IMG/VR virus record: IMGVR_UViG_3300042987_002468
Location: 1-40,982 of that record
Source of the DNA: a virus
DNA length: 40,982 nt
Direction: 5' to 3' (one strand)
The translations under genes and the position numbers were made by a program. The notes beneath the pieces are model-generated. The model made no database searches, was not told the origin of the DNA, and saw only the letters and a list, made by a program, of their open reading frames with translations. Positions 28,700 through 36,983 of the stretch are shown in pieces. Each line of letters opens with the position of its first letter. Position 1 is the first letter of the stretch.

Positions 28700-28771
28700 G
28701 GGTCCGTTGCTTATTGGTTAAAGCCGTCGCCTTATAAGCGGCAGAACCGAGTTCAATTCTCGGCGGACCTA
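28700..28771 (+). tRNA. tRNA-Ile (UAU anticodon)
   Basis: Cloverleaf: acceptor GGGTCCG/CGGACCT (G1-U72), anticodon stem GTCGC/GCGGC (one G-U) with loop CTTATAA (anticodon UAU, reads AUA), variable AGAA, T arm CCGAG-TTCAATT-CTCGG, discriminator A. No CCA encoded. Its last 3 nt overlap the stop of the minus-strand gene at 28769. Confidence 0.9.
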
Positions 28772-29014
28772 TTCATTCAGCACTTCTTCGATCATTTTCT
28801 CGTATTTATCAAGCGAGAATTCTGCTGCCATGTTCTTCGCCGCTTCAAGCAATGCCCAGTGCGCTCTGCTGTTATTGAATGATGCCTGATGATTTAACAA
28901 AAGAGCCAGATCAAGCAAGCCTTGATAATCGCTTCTATTAAACAGCTCTTTCAGTCTTTCTGCGTTTAGTCTTTCCTGAAACTGATCCTCGGTGCGATAG
29001 CTTGGAATTGACAC
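28769..29014 (-). CDS. conserved cyanophage-type protein, 81 aa
   Basis: GTG start at 29014 (SIPSYRTEDQFQERLNAERL). Core pattern LKELFNRSDYQGLLDLALLL then NHQASFNNSRAHWALLEAAK, recalled from uncharacterised cyanobacterial and cyanophage proteins. An ATG at 29068 or the frame open to 29263 would overlap the plus-strand gene. Function unknown. Confidence 0.55.
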   Translation of the reverse strand: MSIPSYRTEDQFQERLNAERLKELFNRSDYQGLLDLALLLNHQASFNNSRAHWALLEAAKNMAAEFSLDKYEKMIEEVLNE

Positions 29015-29031
29015 GATCAAGGCAACTTGTG

Positions 29032-29229
29032 ATGACCGAGCATAACGAGCCCTGGTTGCAAGTGCCATGTAAAGAAAATGGATACATGTGGCGCGTTTAC
29101 GGAATGGGGACCATGTGGGATCATGCACAGGAATGGCAGGCGCTCTGGAAACTCCACTACCTACAGGTAGCCGCCGGCACAACCCACGAAAATGTCCCCA
29201 CGCGATTCGATCCAGGCCTATCTGAATGA
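29032..29229 (+). CDS. hypothetical protein, 65 aa
   Basis: MTEHNEPWLQVPCKENGYMW, then RVYGMGTMWDHAQEWQALWK. Trp-rich. Divergent from the 81-aa gene; overlaps the sigma factor gene by 38 nt. A TTGACA lies at 29010-29015 but without a clear -10. Moderate support only. Confidence 0.45.
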   Translation: MTEHNEPWLQVPCKENGYMWRVYGMGTMWDHAQEWQALWKLHYLQVAAGTTHENVPTRFDPGLSE

Positions 29230-30079
29230 GATAGGGCGCTATCCCCTTCTGACGAAGGCTCAAGAGGTTGTGCTGGGCACTCAGGTTCAGGCCTGGTTGT
29301 CGATTGAGGAAAAGGACGAATCTTTATATTCGGACGAAGAAAAAAGAATTGCGCGTGTCGGCAAAAGAGCTAAGGCTAAATTTATTAATTGCAATTTAAG
29401 GCTTGTCGTAAATATCGCAAGAAAGTATGTCAGGCAGTGCAAGACTCTCGACTTCATGGATTTGATACAAGAGGGGAATCTTGGACTTATGCGTGCTGTT
29501 GAGAAATTTGATCCGACGCGCGGATATGCAATGAGCACTTACGCGTACTGGTGGATAAGACAATCAATACAGCGTGCAATGCAAGCAACAGATCACTGCA
29601 TTCGATTGCCAATCGGAATGCACGATGCAATCTTGAAAATCAACAGAACAATAGAAAGAATGTCAAAAGAACTTGGGCGCGACCCAACAATTGAAGAGGT
29701 AGCAGAAGATGCAGGAATGAACCCAGAGGAAGTCAAAACGGCAATAGGTGTCCCCAAAATAACTATCAGTCTTGACAAGGTAACAGGTGTTGACGAGGGC
29801 TCGCTTCTGATTGATATTATTGCAGACTCCAGAAATTCAAATACAATAGAAGACGCTGAAATAAGAATCAACACAGAGGAAATATATCTAGCTATAGATA
29901 AATACCTTGACAATCAAACTAAGTTCATCATTCTTGAGCGAACGAAGGATCCGCCGACATCATGGCGAGAACTTGCATCGTCAATGAAGATGTCAAAAGC
30001 TAGATTGCAGGCAATGGAGCAAGATGGCATAAAAAGGTGCGCAATGATACTCTCCATAAAGAACAGAATGTCTATGTAG
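29192..30079 (+). CDS. RNA polymerase sigma factor, cyanobacterial sigma-70-like, 295 aa
   Basis: Region 1.2 at residues 3-30 (RDSIQAYLNEIGRYPLLTKA) reads like cyanobacterial sigma factors. Region 2 (about 64-130: NLRLVVNIARKYV, DFMDLIQEGNLGLMRAVEKF, YAMSTYAYWWIRQSIQRAM) is well kept, including the -10 recognition and melting parts. Region 3 (about 137-205) has RLPIGMHDAILKINRT and GRDPTIEEVAEDAGM. Region 4 is short and diverged: SWRELASSMKMSKARLQAME replaces the usual TRERVRQIE helix, so -35 recognition is probably different or lost. Likely controls middle or late phage promoters. Confidence 0.88.
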   Translation: MSPRDSIQAYLNEIGRYPLLTKAQEVVLGTQVQAWLSIEEKDESLYSDEEKRIARVGKRAKAKFINCNLRLVVNIARKYVRQCKTLDFMDLIQEGNLGLMRAVEKFDPTRGYAMSTYAYWWIRQSIQRAMQATDHCIRLPIGMHDAILKINRTIERMSKELGRDPTIEEVAEDAGMNPEEVKTAIGVPKITISLDKVTGVDEGSLLIDIIADSRNSNTIEDAEIRINTEEIYLAIDKYLDNQTKFIILERTKDPPTSWRELASSMKMSKARLQAMEQDGIKRCAMILSIKNRMSM

Positions 30080-31159
30080 TTATTTTGGTTTTGGGCACGT
30101 CCCAAGTCCGTAATCAACAAAAAGATCTCTCGGATTTGCATCCCTCAGCCAGGTGACAAATTTGCGATAGTCGCTTTCATTTGCAATGCCGATACACCCT
30201 GCGGTGCCTGGTGAAGTTCGCGCATTGCTATCAATGTGAATCTCGATCGCGCTGCGCTCTGTTGCGCCCGGCCCCAGATACCTCAGTGGTGTGGACACGG
30301 GTCCCAACCCAGGGCCCCAGTTCCCCGAGTAGTTGTCCTTGCCCGCTGCCCAGGCAACATCCTCGATGCCCCAGCGGCCCTCAGGGAGGGGCTCAAGGCT
30401 GCCGGAGCGACTGCGACTGCCAATCCTGAACTGCTGGGCGCCAGGGGCCCCAGAGACGACGAGAAGCGACCCTGACGACTGCCCGCCCTTGACGTACTCA
30501 AGCTTGAGAAGCTCAAGTCCGACAGCATTTGTTTTGCCTGTCCTTGTCAATTTGAGATATGGCTTGATTGGAGTTTCGGGAGCCGGAGCTTTCATCGGGC
30601 TTTTGTCATTCATTATTTTGATCAGCTTATCTGCGTAGCTTGGGTCTGTTGCGTACTTTTCCTTGATAAGCCACTGTGCTGCTTCGTCCCTGTTTTTTGC
30701 ATTGTTGGCCCCCTTGAAATCCTTCCAGTCCCTGTGCCAACGATCAACTAGATATTCAACGGATTCAGCAAGACTGCGAAAATCAATAAACTCATCTTGA
30801 ATCGTGATTGTTTTTCCATTCACGATTTCTTGAGTCGTTACAAGTGAGCCTGGCCCCTTAACGCCAAAGTAATTATTCTTGCCAGATGTTTTCTTGCCCC
30901 AATCGGACTCAAGCGCCCATTGAGCAGCAACAAGTTCTGGATAAAGGGCGCCCGAGGCTGTTGCTGCTGCCTTTACGCCATCCCAGGAGTTTTCAAAGTT
31001 GACAACATTTGCATTACTTGACGCAGCTCTAAACATTGAGAGGAATTCAAGCTGCTGCTCTTTTGACAACTTGCCCCAAGCCCAGTTCCATGCCGCAATC
31101 TGATGCGGCTCGGGATGCTTTTTATCAGTCCACTTCGCTGCTGATAAAAAATCGCTCAT
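30080..31159 (-). CDS. endolysin: glucosaminidase plus L,D-transpeptidase-like domain, 359 aa
   Basis: N-terminal domain about 50-195 reads as a GH73-type glucosaminidase: PELVAAQWALESDWGKKTSG with probable catalytic Glu84, NYFGVKG, then RSLAESVEYLVDRWHRDW and ATDPSYADKLIKIM. C-terminal domain about 205-355 resembles YkuD-like enzymes: EIHIDSNARTSPGTAGCIGI with His308 and Cys322, as in the His...Cys active site. No signal peptide is visible, so release would need a holin. Its stop is directly against the sigma factor stop. Starts with an ATGA overlap. Confidence 0.8.
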   Translation of the reverse strand: MSDFLSAAKWTDKKHPEPHQIAAWNWAWGKLSKEQQLEFLSMFRAASSNANVVNFENSWDGVKAAATASGALYPELVAAQWALESDWGKKTSGKNNYFGVKGPGSLVTTQEIVNGKTITIQDEFIDFRSLAESVEYLVDRWHRDWKDFKGANNAKNRDEAAQWLIKEKYATDPSYADKLIKIMNDKSPMKAPAPETPIKPYLKLTRTGKTNAVGLELLKLEYVKGGQSSGSLLVVSGAPGAQQFRIGSRSRSGSLEPLPEGRWGIEDVAWAAGKDNYSGNWGPGLGPVSTPLRYLGPGATERSAIEIHIDSNARTSPGTAGCIGIANESDYRKFVTWLRDANPRDLFVDYGLGTCPKPK

Positions 31160-31431
31160 CGCGTTAAGCGCTGTGTACGCTCGGCGTTCTTGATTGGATC
31201 GTACAGGGAAACGACGAGATCAGAAACGGATTGAGTAACTGGCTGACCTGTTACTTGCCCAATGATATGTTCGATCTCGCACCTGATAACCCTGGGGGGC
31301 GCACCGTTGTTGATCGCTAACGGAATCCTGTGATCTATTTTGTCAAAGATTTTGGGTAGTGCTTTTTGTAGCGTGCGATCAATTGCCAGCTTAAGAAGCA
31401 GCTTGCTGAGATAGATCAGGACTGCCTGCAT
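31156..31431 (-). CDS. lysis-cluster hypothetical protein, 91 aa
   Basis: Amphipathic or membrane-associated N-terminus (QAVLIYLSKLLLKLAIDRTL) and a soluble C-terminal part. Lies between the endolysin gene (ATGA overlap) and the holin candidate, so a role in lysis is likely from position; no family recognised. Confidence 0.6.
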   Translation of the reverse strand: MQAVLIYLSKLLLKLAIDRTLQKALPKIFDKIDHRIPLAINNGAPPRVIRCEIEHIIGQVTGQPVTQSVSDLVVSLYDPIKNAERTQRLTR

Positions 31432-31438
31432 GGTTGGG

Positions 31439-31693
31439 CTACTCGGCTCTCCTGCTCAGGCTAATCAGAGTCGTCAGAACGCCCATCATTACAGTTATTG
31501 TTCTCGCGTCTACGTCATTGCAACCCATGGGCTGAGGATCTATTGTCTTGCCATCCTTGTTCAATGCACCATTGACATAGATTGGCCATATAGCAGGAAG
31601 AACGTAGAACCTGCAAGATGCCCACTGACTAATTGCAAGAAAAGAAATCGTGAGCGAGGTAGCAATAATTGATCTCCAAAGCCAATTTGGCAT
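31439..31693 (-). CDS. putative holin, two membrane helices, 84 aa
   Basis: Helix 1 WRSIIATSLTISFLAISQWA (about 6-25) and helix 2 around ITVMMGVLTTLISL (about 66-79), ending SRRAE, a charged tail as in holins. DVDARTITVMMGVL resembles cyanophage proteins annotated as holins. Adjacent to the XhlA-like gene. Confidence 0.6.
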   Translation of the reverse strand: MPNWLWRSIIATSLTISFLAISQWASCRFYVLPAIWPIYVNGALNKDGKTIDPQPMGCNDVDARTITVMMGVLTTLISLSRRAE

Positions 31694-31695
31694 GA

Positions 31696-31959
31696 TTACT
31701 TTAACTGCGTCGATGGAGTACTGTGGTCAAAGTGTACCTTTGGAGAAGTGGCATTAACGATAATAGGAATCAACAGGCTAAGTGCAATCGCAATTCCTAC
31801 GCCCATCGACAGCTTGCTTTCTATCTCGCGCAATCTTGAAAATACGCCGCTAATGTCAGCTCTTTTTTCGGTGAGCTGAATCACTACGGTTTCAAGCTTG
31901 CCCTCAAGGCTTCCTAGCTTGTGGTATATGTCGCCATGCGACACGTCATCAGCTGCCAC
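31696..31959 (-). CDS. XhlA-like holin-associated protein, 87 aa
   Basis: Coiled coil (YHKLGSLEGKLETVVIQLTE and on to SRLREIESKL) followed by one membrane helix (MGVGIAIALSLLIPIIVNA), the layout of XhlA/hemolysin-type phage proteins that assist lysis. It starts at GTG 31959, only 3 nt after the T-tract of a terminator, with no Shine-Dalgarno; a GTG at 31944 is an alternative. Confidence 0.6.
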   Translation of the reverse strand: MAADDVSHGDIYHKLGSLEGKLETVVIQLTEKRADISGVFSRLREIESKLSMGVGIAIALSLLIPIIVNATSPKVHFDHSTPSTQLK

Positions 31960-31962
31960 AAC

Positions 31963-32004
31963 AAAAAAGCGGTCTTTCGATAGGGTAGCAATCGAAAAAA
32001 CCGC
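31963..32004 (-). terminator. minus-strand terminator before lysis cluster
   Basis: Minus strand: GCGGT...TTCGAT/ATCGAA...ACCGC stem (31969-32004) with a 9-nt loop and small internal bulge, followed by TTTTTTG. It ends the fibre/tail transcript but sits directly upstream of the lysis genes, so some read-through or a regulated switch is expected. Confidence 0.7.
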
Positions 32005-32024
32005 AAGAATTGTTAAGTTATGTT

Positions 32025-32162
32025 TTATCGGCCCTGGCCGCGCATTTTCTTTTTGCCTCGGCGTTCAGGGCGAGAATGCTGCCCCTGGCCGATTGATGTC
32101 GTCTTGGGGCGCCCGGCTTTGTGCTCAATGCGCCCGAGAGCGGTTTTTGATTTAACGGCCAT
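32025..32162 (-). CDS. small basic conserved cyanophage protein, 45 aa
   Basis: MAVKSKTALGRIEHKAGRPK, then HSRPERRGKKKMRGQGR. I recall very similar tiny basic proteins from cyanophages, uncharacterised. ATG 32162; 44 nt after the fibre gene; ends just before the terminator. Confidence 0.75.
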   Translation of the reverse strand: MAVKSKTALGRIEHKAGRPKTTSIGQGQHSRPERRGKKKMRGQGR

Positions 32163-32206
32163 TGTGGCAATGGGGATGCATCGCTATCTTAATGCAGGTG
32201 ACAAGC

Positions 32207-33052
32207 TTATGCTCGTTTGTAAATTTCCACTGTTGCGTAAACTTCTATATTCCCGGTCCAGTTTGTTTCAACTCCAAAACCGTTGCTACTTCTGGATGTC
32301 TGACACTGGTGTTCAATGCGAAAAACTGTAGGAGAGGCAATAGTTACCTCAGTAATAAGATAGGCATTGTTGGTCACGCCAGCGTTTTCATTGGCATACG
32401 CATTTATGCCGTATGCGGCAGCCGTAGACTGAGACACATTGTATAGTCTTGTTTGATGCCTGTTGCAATCATGAGCAGAGCAATTTGCAACGATTAAATA
32501 AGTTCCAGCAATTACAGTAAATTGATTCGATGAAAGACTTGTTACTATCGTGCCGGAATTTGCAACGATCGTGTTAAGCGTTCTTGTCCTCCATGCGCCA
32601 GACGTAAATGTCCCGCTCAGCACTCCATCCGCTTTTTGATCTTGAAGAATGGCATACCCAGAGCTTCCAGCGCTACCTGCACCCCAGCTAACGTTTGTGC
32701 CATTTGTTGTCAGCGACTTGCCAGACTGTCCGGTTTGAGATGGAAGTAGCGCATTGATGGCAGCCGTAGCGGTTGTCTGCCCAGTGCCTCCGTTTGCGAT
32801 AGACGTGACACCCGAAAACTGAAATGTCGCAGCATCAATCAAGCCAACAGTTACCCAGTTATTATTTGCAGCATTTCTGATTTTCCAAACAGCGGGGGAG
32901 CTGCTTGTATCTATCCATGGCTGAAACGGAACAGTGACAGCCGGAGCACTTGGCCCGCTGCTTTGACTGAATAACGCAGCAAAGTTATCATTTATATCAG
33001 ACCTTACGGCTGGAAAGGTTGAGTTTTGAATTACCTGATCAGACTGTGCCAT
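32207..33052 (-). CDS. tail fibre / receptor-binding protein, 281 aa
   Basis: The N-terminal part binds the tail (VIQNSTFPAVRSDINDNFAA), then the collagen-free stalk motif IANGGTGQTTATAAINALLP typical of phage fibres, then a C-terminal head (about 140-281) whose strand pattern (ILQDQKADGVLSGTF, WRTRTLNTIV, FTVIAGTYLIVANCSAH) looks like a C1q/TNF-type jelly roll. It overlaps the J stop by one base. Confidence 0.75.
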   Translation of the reverse strand: MAQSDQVIQNSTFPAVRSDINDNFAALFSQSSGPSAPAVTVPFQPWIDTSSSPAVWKIRNAANNNWVTVGLIDAATFQFSGVTSIANGGTGQTTATAAINALLPSQTGQSGKSLTTNGTNVSWGAGSAGSSGYAILQDQKADGVLSGTFTSGAWRTRTLNTIVANSGTIVTSLSSNQFTVIAGTYLIVANCSAHDCNRHQTRLYNVSQSTAAAYGINAYANENAGVTNNAYLITEVTIASPTVFRIEHQCQTSRSSNGFGVETNWTGNIEVYATVEIYKRA

Positions 33053-36000
33053 TAGACGACCCTTCCATAACCTGTAGCAGTATAGTAATAGCTCTTGGTG
33101 ATGACGGTTGCGCCAGAGTAAAAGGTGACGTCGAACCCATCCCTATCGAAGTTTGACAAGACATACCTTTCAGTAGTCTGAAGATCAATTGGCGTAATGT
33201 TCAGCGATCTTGCCTCGTAGAAAGCTGGCGAGAAGCTTACACTTGAGCTTGTGATAGAAGAATTGCTTGAGGTTACTCTTCTGGTAAGTTCGGGAATAAC
33301 GCGCAACTCCTCAACTGCAATACTCACCGCTTCAGAGCTTGTACCAAAGAGGCACTTAATTTGAAATGCTCTGCCTTGAACAACGCAGTTAATCATTTCA
33401 CTCCACGGCCCCCAGACTGGGCTGCCAGACGGATCGTCGTTCGTGGCGCGAATGTAAGTAACTGCGTTTACTGCTTCGATGGACGTGCCATCAAAGTAGC
33501 CAGTGTACGAATCGAACTCACCGGGAATTGAGTCAAACGGCAAATTCAGAGAAACCGGACGAATCCTTACATATCTCCTGAAATTGACATCGTAAACTGC
33601 GCCCATATCAAGCGTCTCATCGAAGTAATACTCAGCATCCATATCCCCCTCAACATAAACATCACTCCAGTAATCGTGAGCGACATAGGGATCCAGATTA
33701 AGAACAAGTGCCGTTTCTGCTATGTCATAGGAAGCATTGACAGCAGTTCCACTAAATGGTGGAACAAGATTCTCTTCCTCCCACTGAACAAGATCAATAA
33801 CAAGCCTTGATTCATACTGAGGGAGCTTTGCTTCAACGCCAGTTGCGTTGACAGAGCGATTGCCGAGATAGTCTTCAAATTTAACAAAGTAAGTACCAGG
33901 CAGCAACGGTACTTGCTTTTGAGTTGCACTACCAACAACCGAATCAACGATTTTTGTAGTTGCCTCCCATTCGGCTGTGTCGATGCCCCTTGGGTCGTGG
34001 CGAATAATCACCTTCCCGCCAACACGAACGTCAAGCTCGTCAGACTCGTTCCAGGTCAACAAGGCAAGGTTCTCGCTGAGTGGAACAAGACTCAGGCCGG
34101 AAACATCAAGCGGAGCAGCGTTTAGCCCTTGCGCGGTATAAGAAGCGATGGCGGGTTCGCTAAAAAGGGTGCCACTAGCACTTATGCTGCTAACTTGTAT
34201 TTCGTAGACGCCTGGTGAAATATCTTCTATGTCAAATGTATTGCCTTGCACGGTAACGGTTCTAAAGTTATCATCCTCCCCTCTGTACTTCACCCTGAAG
34301 TTCTTGATTCCACTGGGCGCAAGCCATCCAAATGTTATCTTTACAGCAATGCGCCCATTCAGCTCATACTGAACCTCTTTGAGTGTTGCGCCTGACAATT
34401 GAGGCAGATCGAGAACCCTGAGATCACTTGGCGGACTTGGTATATCGTTCAGATTGCTAATGTCACGGAACTGAAGCTGCTCACCATTTTCAATGTAATC
34501 ATACTTGCTTTCATTGTGCGATACAGCCGTTATCGAATAGCCAACACCTTCCTGTTCTTGGACGGAAATGATTCGCCAGGTTGACGCCTGAAGGCCTGGG
34601 CTTTCAAGTATCCACAGGCTATTGGCGGCTGGGGTAATACTAAAAGGAGTTGATACGGTAATCGTTGCATCTTCAACTGTTAAAACCTCTCTTGTCTCTA
34701 CTCTGCCATCTGGCAGCATTACATGAAGCAGTGATCCGGTTTCAAAGCCAAGATCTGTGTCAGTGCTGTCGTCAACAACAATTGCCTGTGTTCCTGCGGC
34801 TGCTATTCGCCCGGCGCGACGAGAGCCAGCCTTCATTGGATCAGAAATTAAAATAATCTGCCCTGGGCGAACCTGCTGCCCAGCCTCAAGACTTGAATTG
34901 AAAGAACAGACTTCTTTTTCGTATCGTTCTGAGAATATTAACCATTTCCCAATCCTGCTTGCCTGTCCTCTACTTGTGCAAGCAAATGCGCTGATTTCTG
35001 TACGAATTGCGCCATACTTGTCTATTGCTTCCGCATCTTCTACAACCTCATAGGCAGTGTCTCTCAGTGTTAAATCAAGGTATCCAACAACTGCGACATT
35101 CGGCCTCGCCTTGAGGCTGCTTCCAGAATAATTAAACCCTTCAGCGGATACGTTAGATTGATTGAATAGATAGACAGGATCAGAGGGTCTGTCTTGCGCA
35201 ATTGTAAAACTACCAACACTCCAAAAGCCTTGGCATCGCATTACAGAGAGTAAATCATTTACAACCTTGTAGGCGTCTTCAGAAGTCTGAATCGTTGTGT
35301 TGCAGGAAAATCTTGCCTCCTGACCACCAAAGCCATCATCCACAAGTTCATTGGAATATTTACTTGCGGCAAAAAACGCCCACTTGTCAAGCTGTGACGT
35401 ATCAATGTGATCACCAAACCCATATCGACTGCTCGTCAGCAAGTCCCACAAGATCCAGGCAGGACAGGATGTCCAGACTGCAGCACTGAAAGTACCATTC
35501 CAGATATAGTTTTCTGGATAGATAATTCTTCCAGTATCCTGGTCAACAGTGACTCCCGTTGGGATTCGTACCTTGACACCTTTAACAAGATAAGAACGAG
35601 TGGGAATACTATTGAACTGTTCTGCGTCAAGCCTAATTCCAACTAATGCACTATTGGGATAGGTTAGTTTCGCCCAAATGATCTCAGTGTAACTGCTCCA
35701 TGTGAAATCATTGCTTAGCAACAGCGGAGATTCGCTGTCATCTGTTATTCTGGTAACACGAATATCTACTATGTCACCTGGATTTGGTCGATTCAGTTCA
35801 ATCAAGTAGTCCTTTTTGTATTCGTCGCCAGTCCTACCAGAAATCAGATCTGCAACGACTGTCGTAAAGCCACCGCCAGTATATTGAACAGAAATCTCAA
35901 GTTCGACTGACGTGCCCTTAATGTCGCCAGTTTTTCTTTTGATTTTCTGTAACTGTGGGATTCCTATTGTTACACGAACTGCGTCAACGTTCAGATCGGT

Positions 36001-36339
36001 AATTGTGCGAACAACTGGAACATCCTTCCTTACGGTCAGTCCAACTGGCTTTTCATCTTCAACGCTCGGAGTAAAAGGAATTTGCTCCTGAGACTGTGTT
36101 CCGTTTCTTGTGTAAATTTCTACATCTTCAAAATTGAACGATCCGTCTGGGTTTTGAAGTGGGGTGTTGTTGAGAAAGATTGACTCAAGGCCATCGGCAA
36201 GTCCTTCGATCTCTCCCTCTGAAATCAGGTCAATGACATTGGCGTATTGACGAGAATCCAGACTGTCTTTTGCCGTCTTGGGAGTCCGCGAACTCCCTCC
36301 ACCGCCCTTGCCACCGCCACCAGCGCCAATAATCGTCAT
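33052..36339 (-). CDS. tail tip / host specificity protein J, 1095 aa
   Basis: Lambda J homologue (lambda J 1132 aa) forming the central tail tip. Signature at about 30-60: YANVIDLISEGEIEGLADGL then ESIFLNNTPLQNPDGSFNF. The large middle contains the hub domains (DLLTSSRYGFGDHID, VVNDLLSVMRCQGFW), then fibronectin-III-like repeats (about 640-850) and a C-terminal part likely facing the receptor. Starts as ATGA over the I stop. Confidence 0.9.
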   Translation of the reverse strand: MTIIGAGGGGKGGGGSSRTPKTAKDSLDSRQYANVIDLISEGEIEGLADGLESIFLNNTPLQNPDGSFNFEDVEIYTRNGTQSQEQIPFTPSVEDEKPVGLTVRKDVPVVRTITDLNVDAVRVTIGIPQLQKIKRKTGDIKGTSVELEISVQYTGGGFTTVVADLISGRTGDEYKKDYLIELNRPNPGDIVDIRVTRITDDSESPLLLSNDFTWSSYTEIIWAKLTYPNSALVGIRLDAEQFNSIPTRSYLVKGVKVRIPTGVTVDQDTGRIIYPENYIWNGTFSAAVWTSCPAWILWDLLTSSRYGFGDHIDTSQLDKWAFFAASKYSNELVDDGFGGQEARFSCNTTIQTSEDAYKVVNDLLSVMRCQGFWSVGSFTIAQDRPSDPVYLFNQSNVSAEGFNYSGSSLKARPNVAVVGYLDLTLRDTAYEVVEDAEAIDKYGAIRTEISAFACTSRGQASRIGKWLIFSERYEKEVCSFNSSLEAGQQVRPGQIILISDPMKAGSRRAGRIAAAGTQAIVVDDSTDTDLGFETGSLLHVMLPDGRVETREVLTVEDATITVSTPFSITPAANSLWILESPGLQASTWRIISVQEQEGVGYSITAVSHNESKYDYIENGEQLQFRDISNLNDIPSPPSDLRVLDLPQLSGATLKEVQYELNGRIAVKITFGWLAPSGIKNFRVKYRGEDDNFRTVTVQGNTFDIEDISPGVYEIQVSSISASGTLFSEPAIASYTAQGLNAAPLDVSGLSLVPLSENLALLTWNESDELDVRVGGKVIIRHDPRGIDTAEWEATTKIVDSVVGSATQKQVPLLPGTYFVKFEDYLGNRSVNATGVEAKLPQYESRLVIDLVQWEEENLVPPFSGTAVNASYDIAETALVLNLDPYVAHDYWSDVYVEGDMDAEYYFDETLDMGAVYDVNFRRYVRIRPVSLNLPFDSIPGEFDSYTGYFDGTSIEAVNAVTYIRATNDDPSGSPVWGPWSEMINCVVQGRAFQIKCLFGTSSEAVSIAVEELRVIPELTRRVTSSNSSITSSSVSFSPAFYEARSLNITPIDLQTTERYVLSNFDRDGFDVTFYSGATVITKSYYYTATGYGRVV

Positions 36340-36983
36340 GCCTTCACCTGTTCTGTGTCAACACCAGCACTGATAACAATGCTACCCGTCAGCGTTTTTC
36401 CGTAAACGATCGGAACCGGAACCCCTTGTCTCGACGTTTGCTGAATTCCAGAAAAGTTGTAAGTTTTTCTTGGGTCGTTATCGCTTCCAACCCCTTGCGG
36501 GAGTTTTGGGACTGGGCTTATGAGTTGCGCGATACCACCAAAAACAAGACTCAATCCAACAAAGCCAATTGCGGATGCAAAAGCGCCACCGACAAGACCC
36601 ATGCTTACTGCGGCTCCAGCGCCAGTAGCGCCCCCAAGGCCGGCCCCGAGCCCCAAGAAGCCGCCGGCAGCAGGCCCGAGCACAATCGCAGCAGCAATCA
36701 ATGCAACACCTGCAAGAATCTTGCCAACTGCACCACCGGCGCCAACAACAACTGGAATGATCCTGATTTCTTGTTGACCAATCGGATCATGCAATTCATC
36801 AAGTGCTAAATCATACACACCAGCACTGACGACATAGTGCTGATCCGCCATGTGTTTTTCAACAGAAGGAAAATTCGCAATCAAGAAACGAATTGCTTCT
36901 GCTGCAGAACTTATTTCCGCCTCAAGGGTGCGAATACCAATGAAGTCAGACAGTTTTCCGTAGAGCCTAATCTTGCGAAGCAT
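36336..36983 (-). CDS. tail assembly protein I, 215 aa
   Basis: Lambda I homologue: ubiquitin-like N-terminus ([18 protein letters not shown]), [17 protein letters not shown], a Gly/Ala-rich hydrophobic middle (about 97-165) and [20 protein letters not shown] at the end. Needed for tail-tip assembly in lambda. Overlaps K by 17 nt and J by 4 nt. Confidence 0.85.
   Translation of the reverse strand: MLRKIRLYGKLSDFIGIRTLEAEISSAAEAIRFLIANFPSVEKHMADQHYVVSAGVYDLALDELHDPIGQQEIRIIPVVVGAGGAVGKILAGVALIAAAIVLGPAAGGFLGLGAGLGGATGAGAAVSMGLVGGAFASAIGFVGLSLVFGGIAQLISPVPKLPQGVGSDNDPRKTYNFSGIQQTSRQGVPVPIVYGKTLTGSIVISAGVDTEQVKA

Noticed and set aside
29014-29263. Long N-terminal extension of the minus-strand 81-aa gene
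   Set aside because: The extension overlaps the plus-strand 65-aa gene and the start of the sigma factor gene, is low-quality sequence, and the conserved pattern begins only after 29014.
30181-30638. Plus-strand frames opposite the endolysin
   Set aside because: They mirror the GC-rich part of the YkuD-like domain; the endolysin reading has two recognisable domains.
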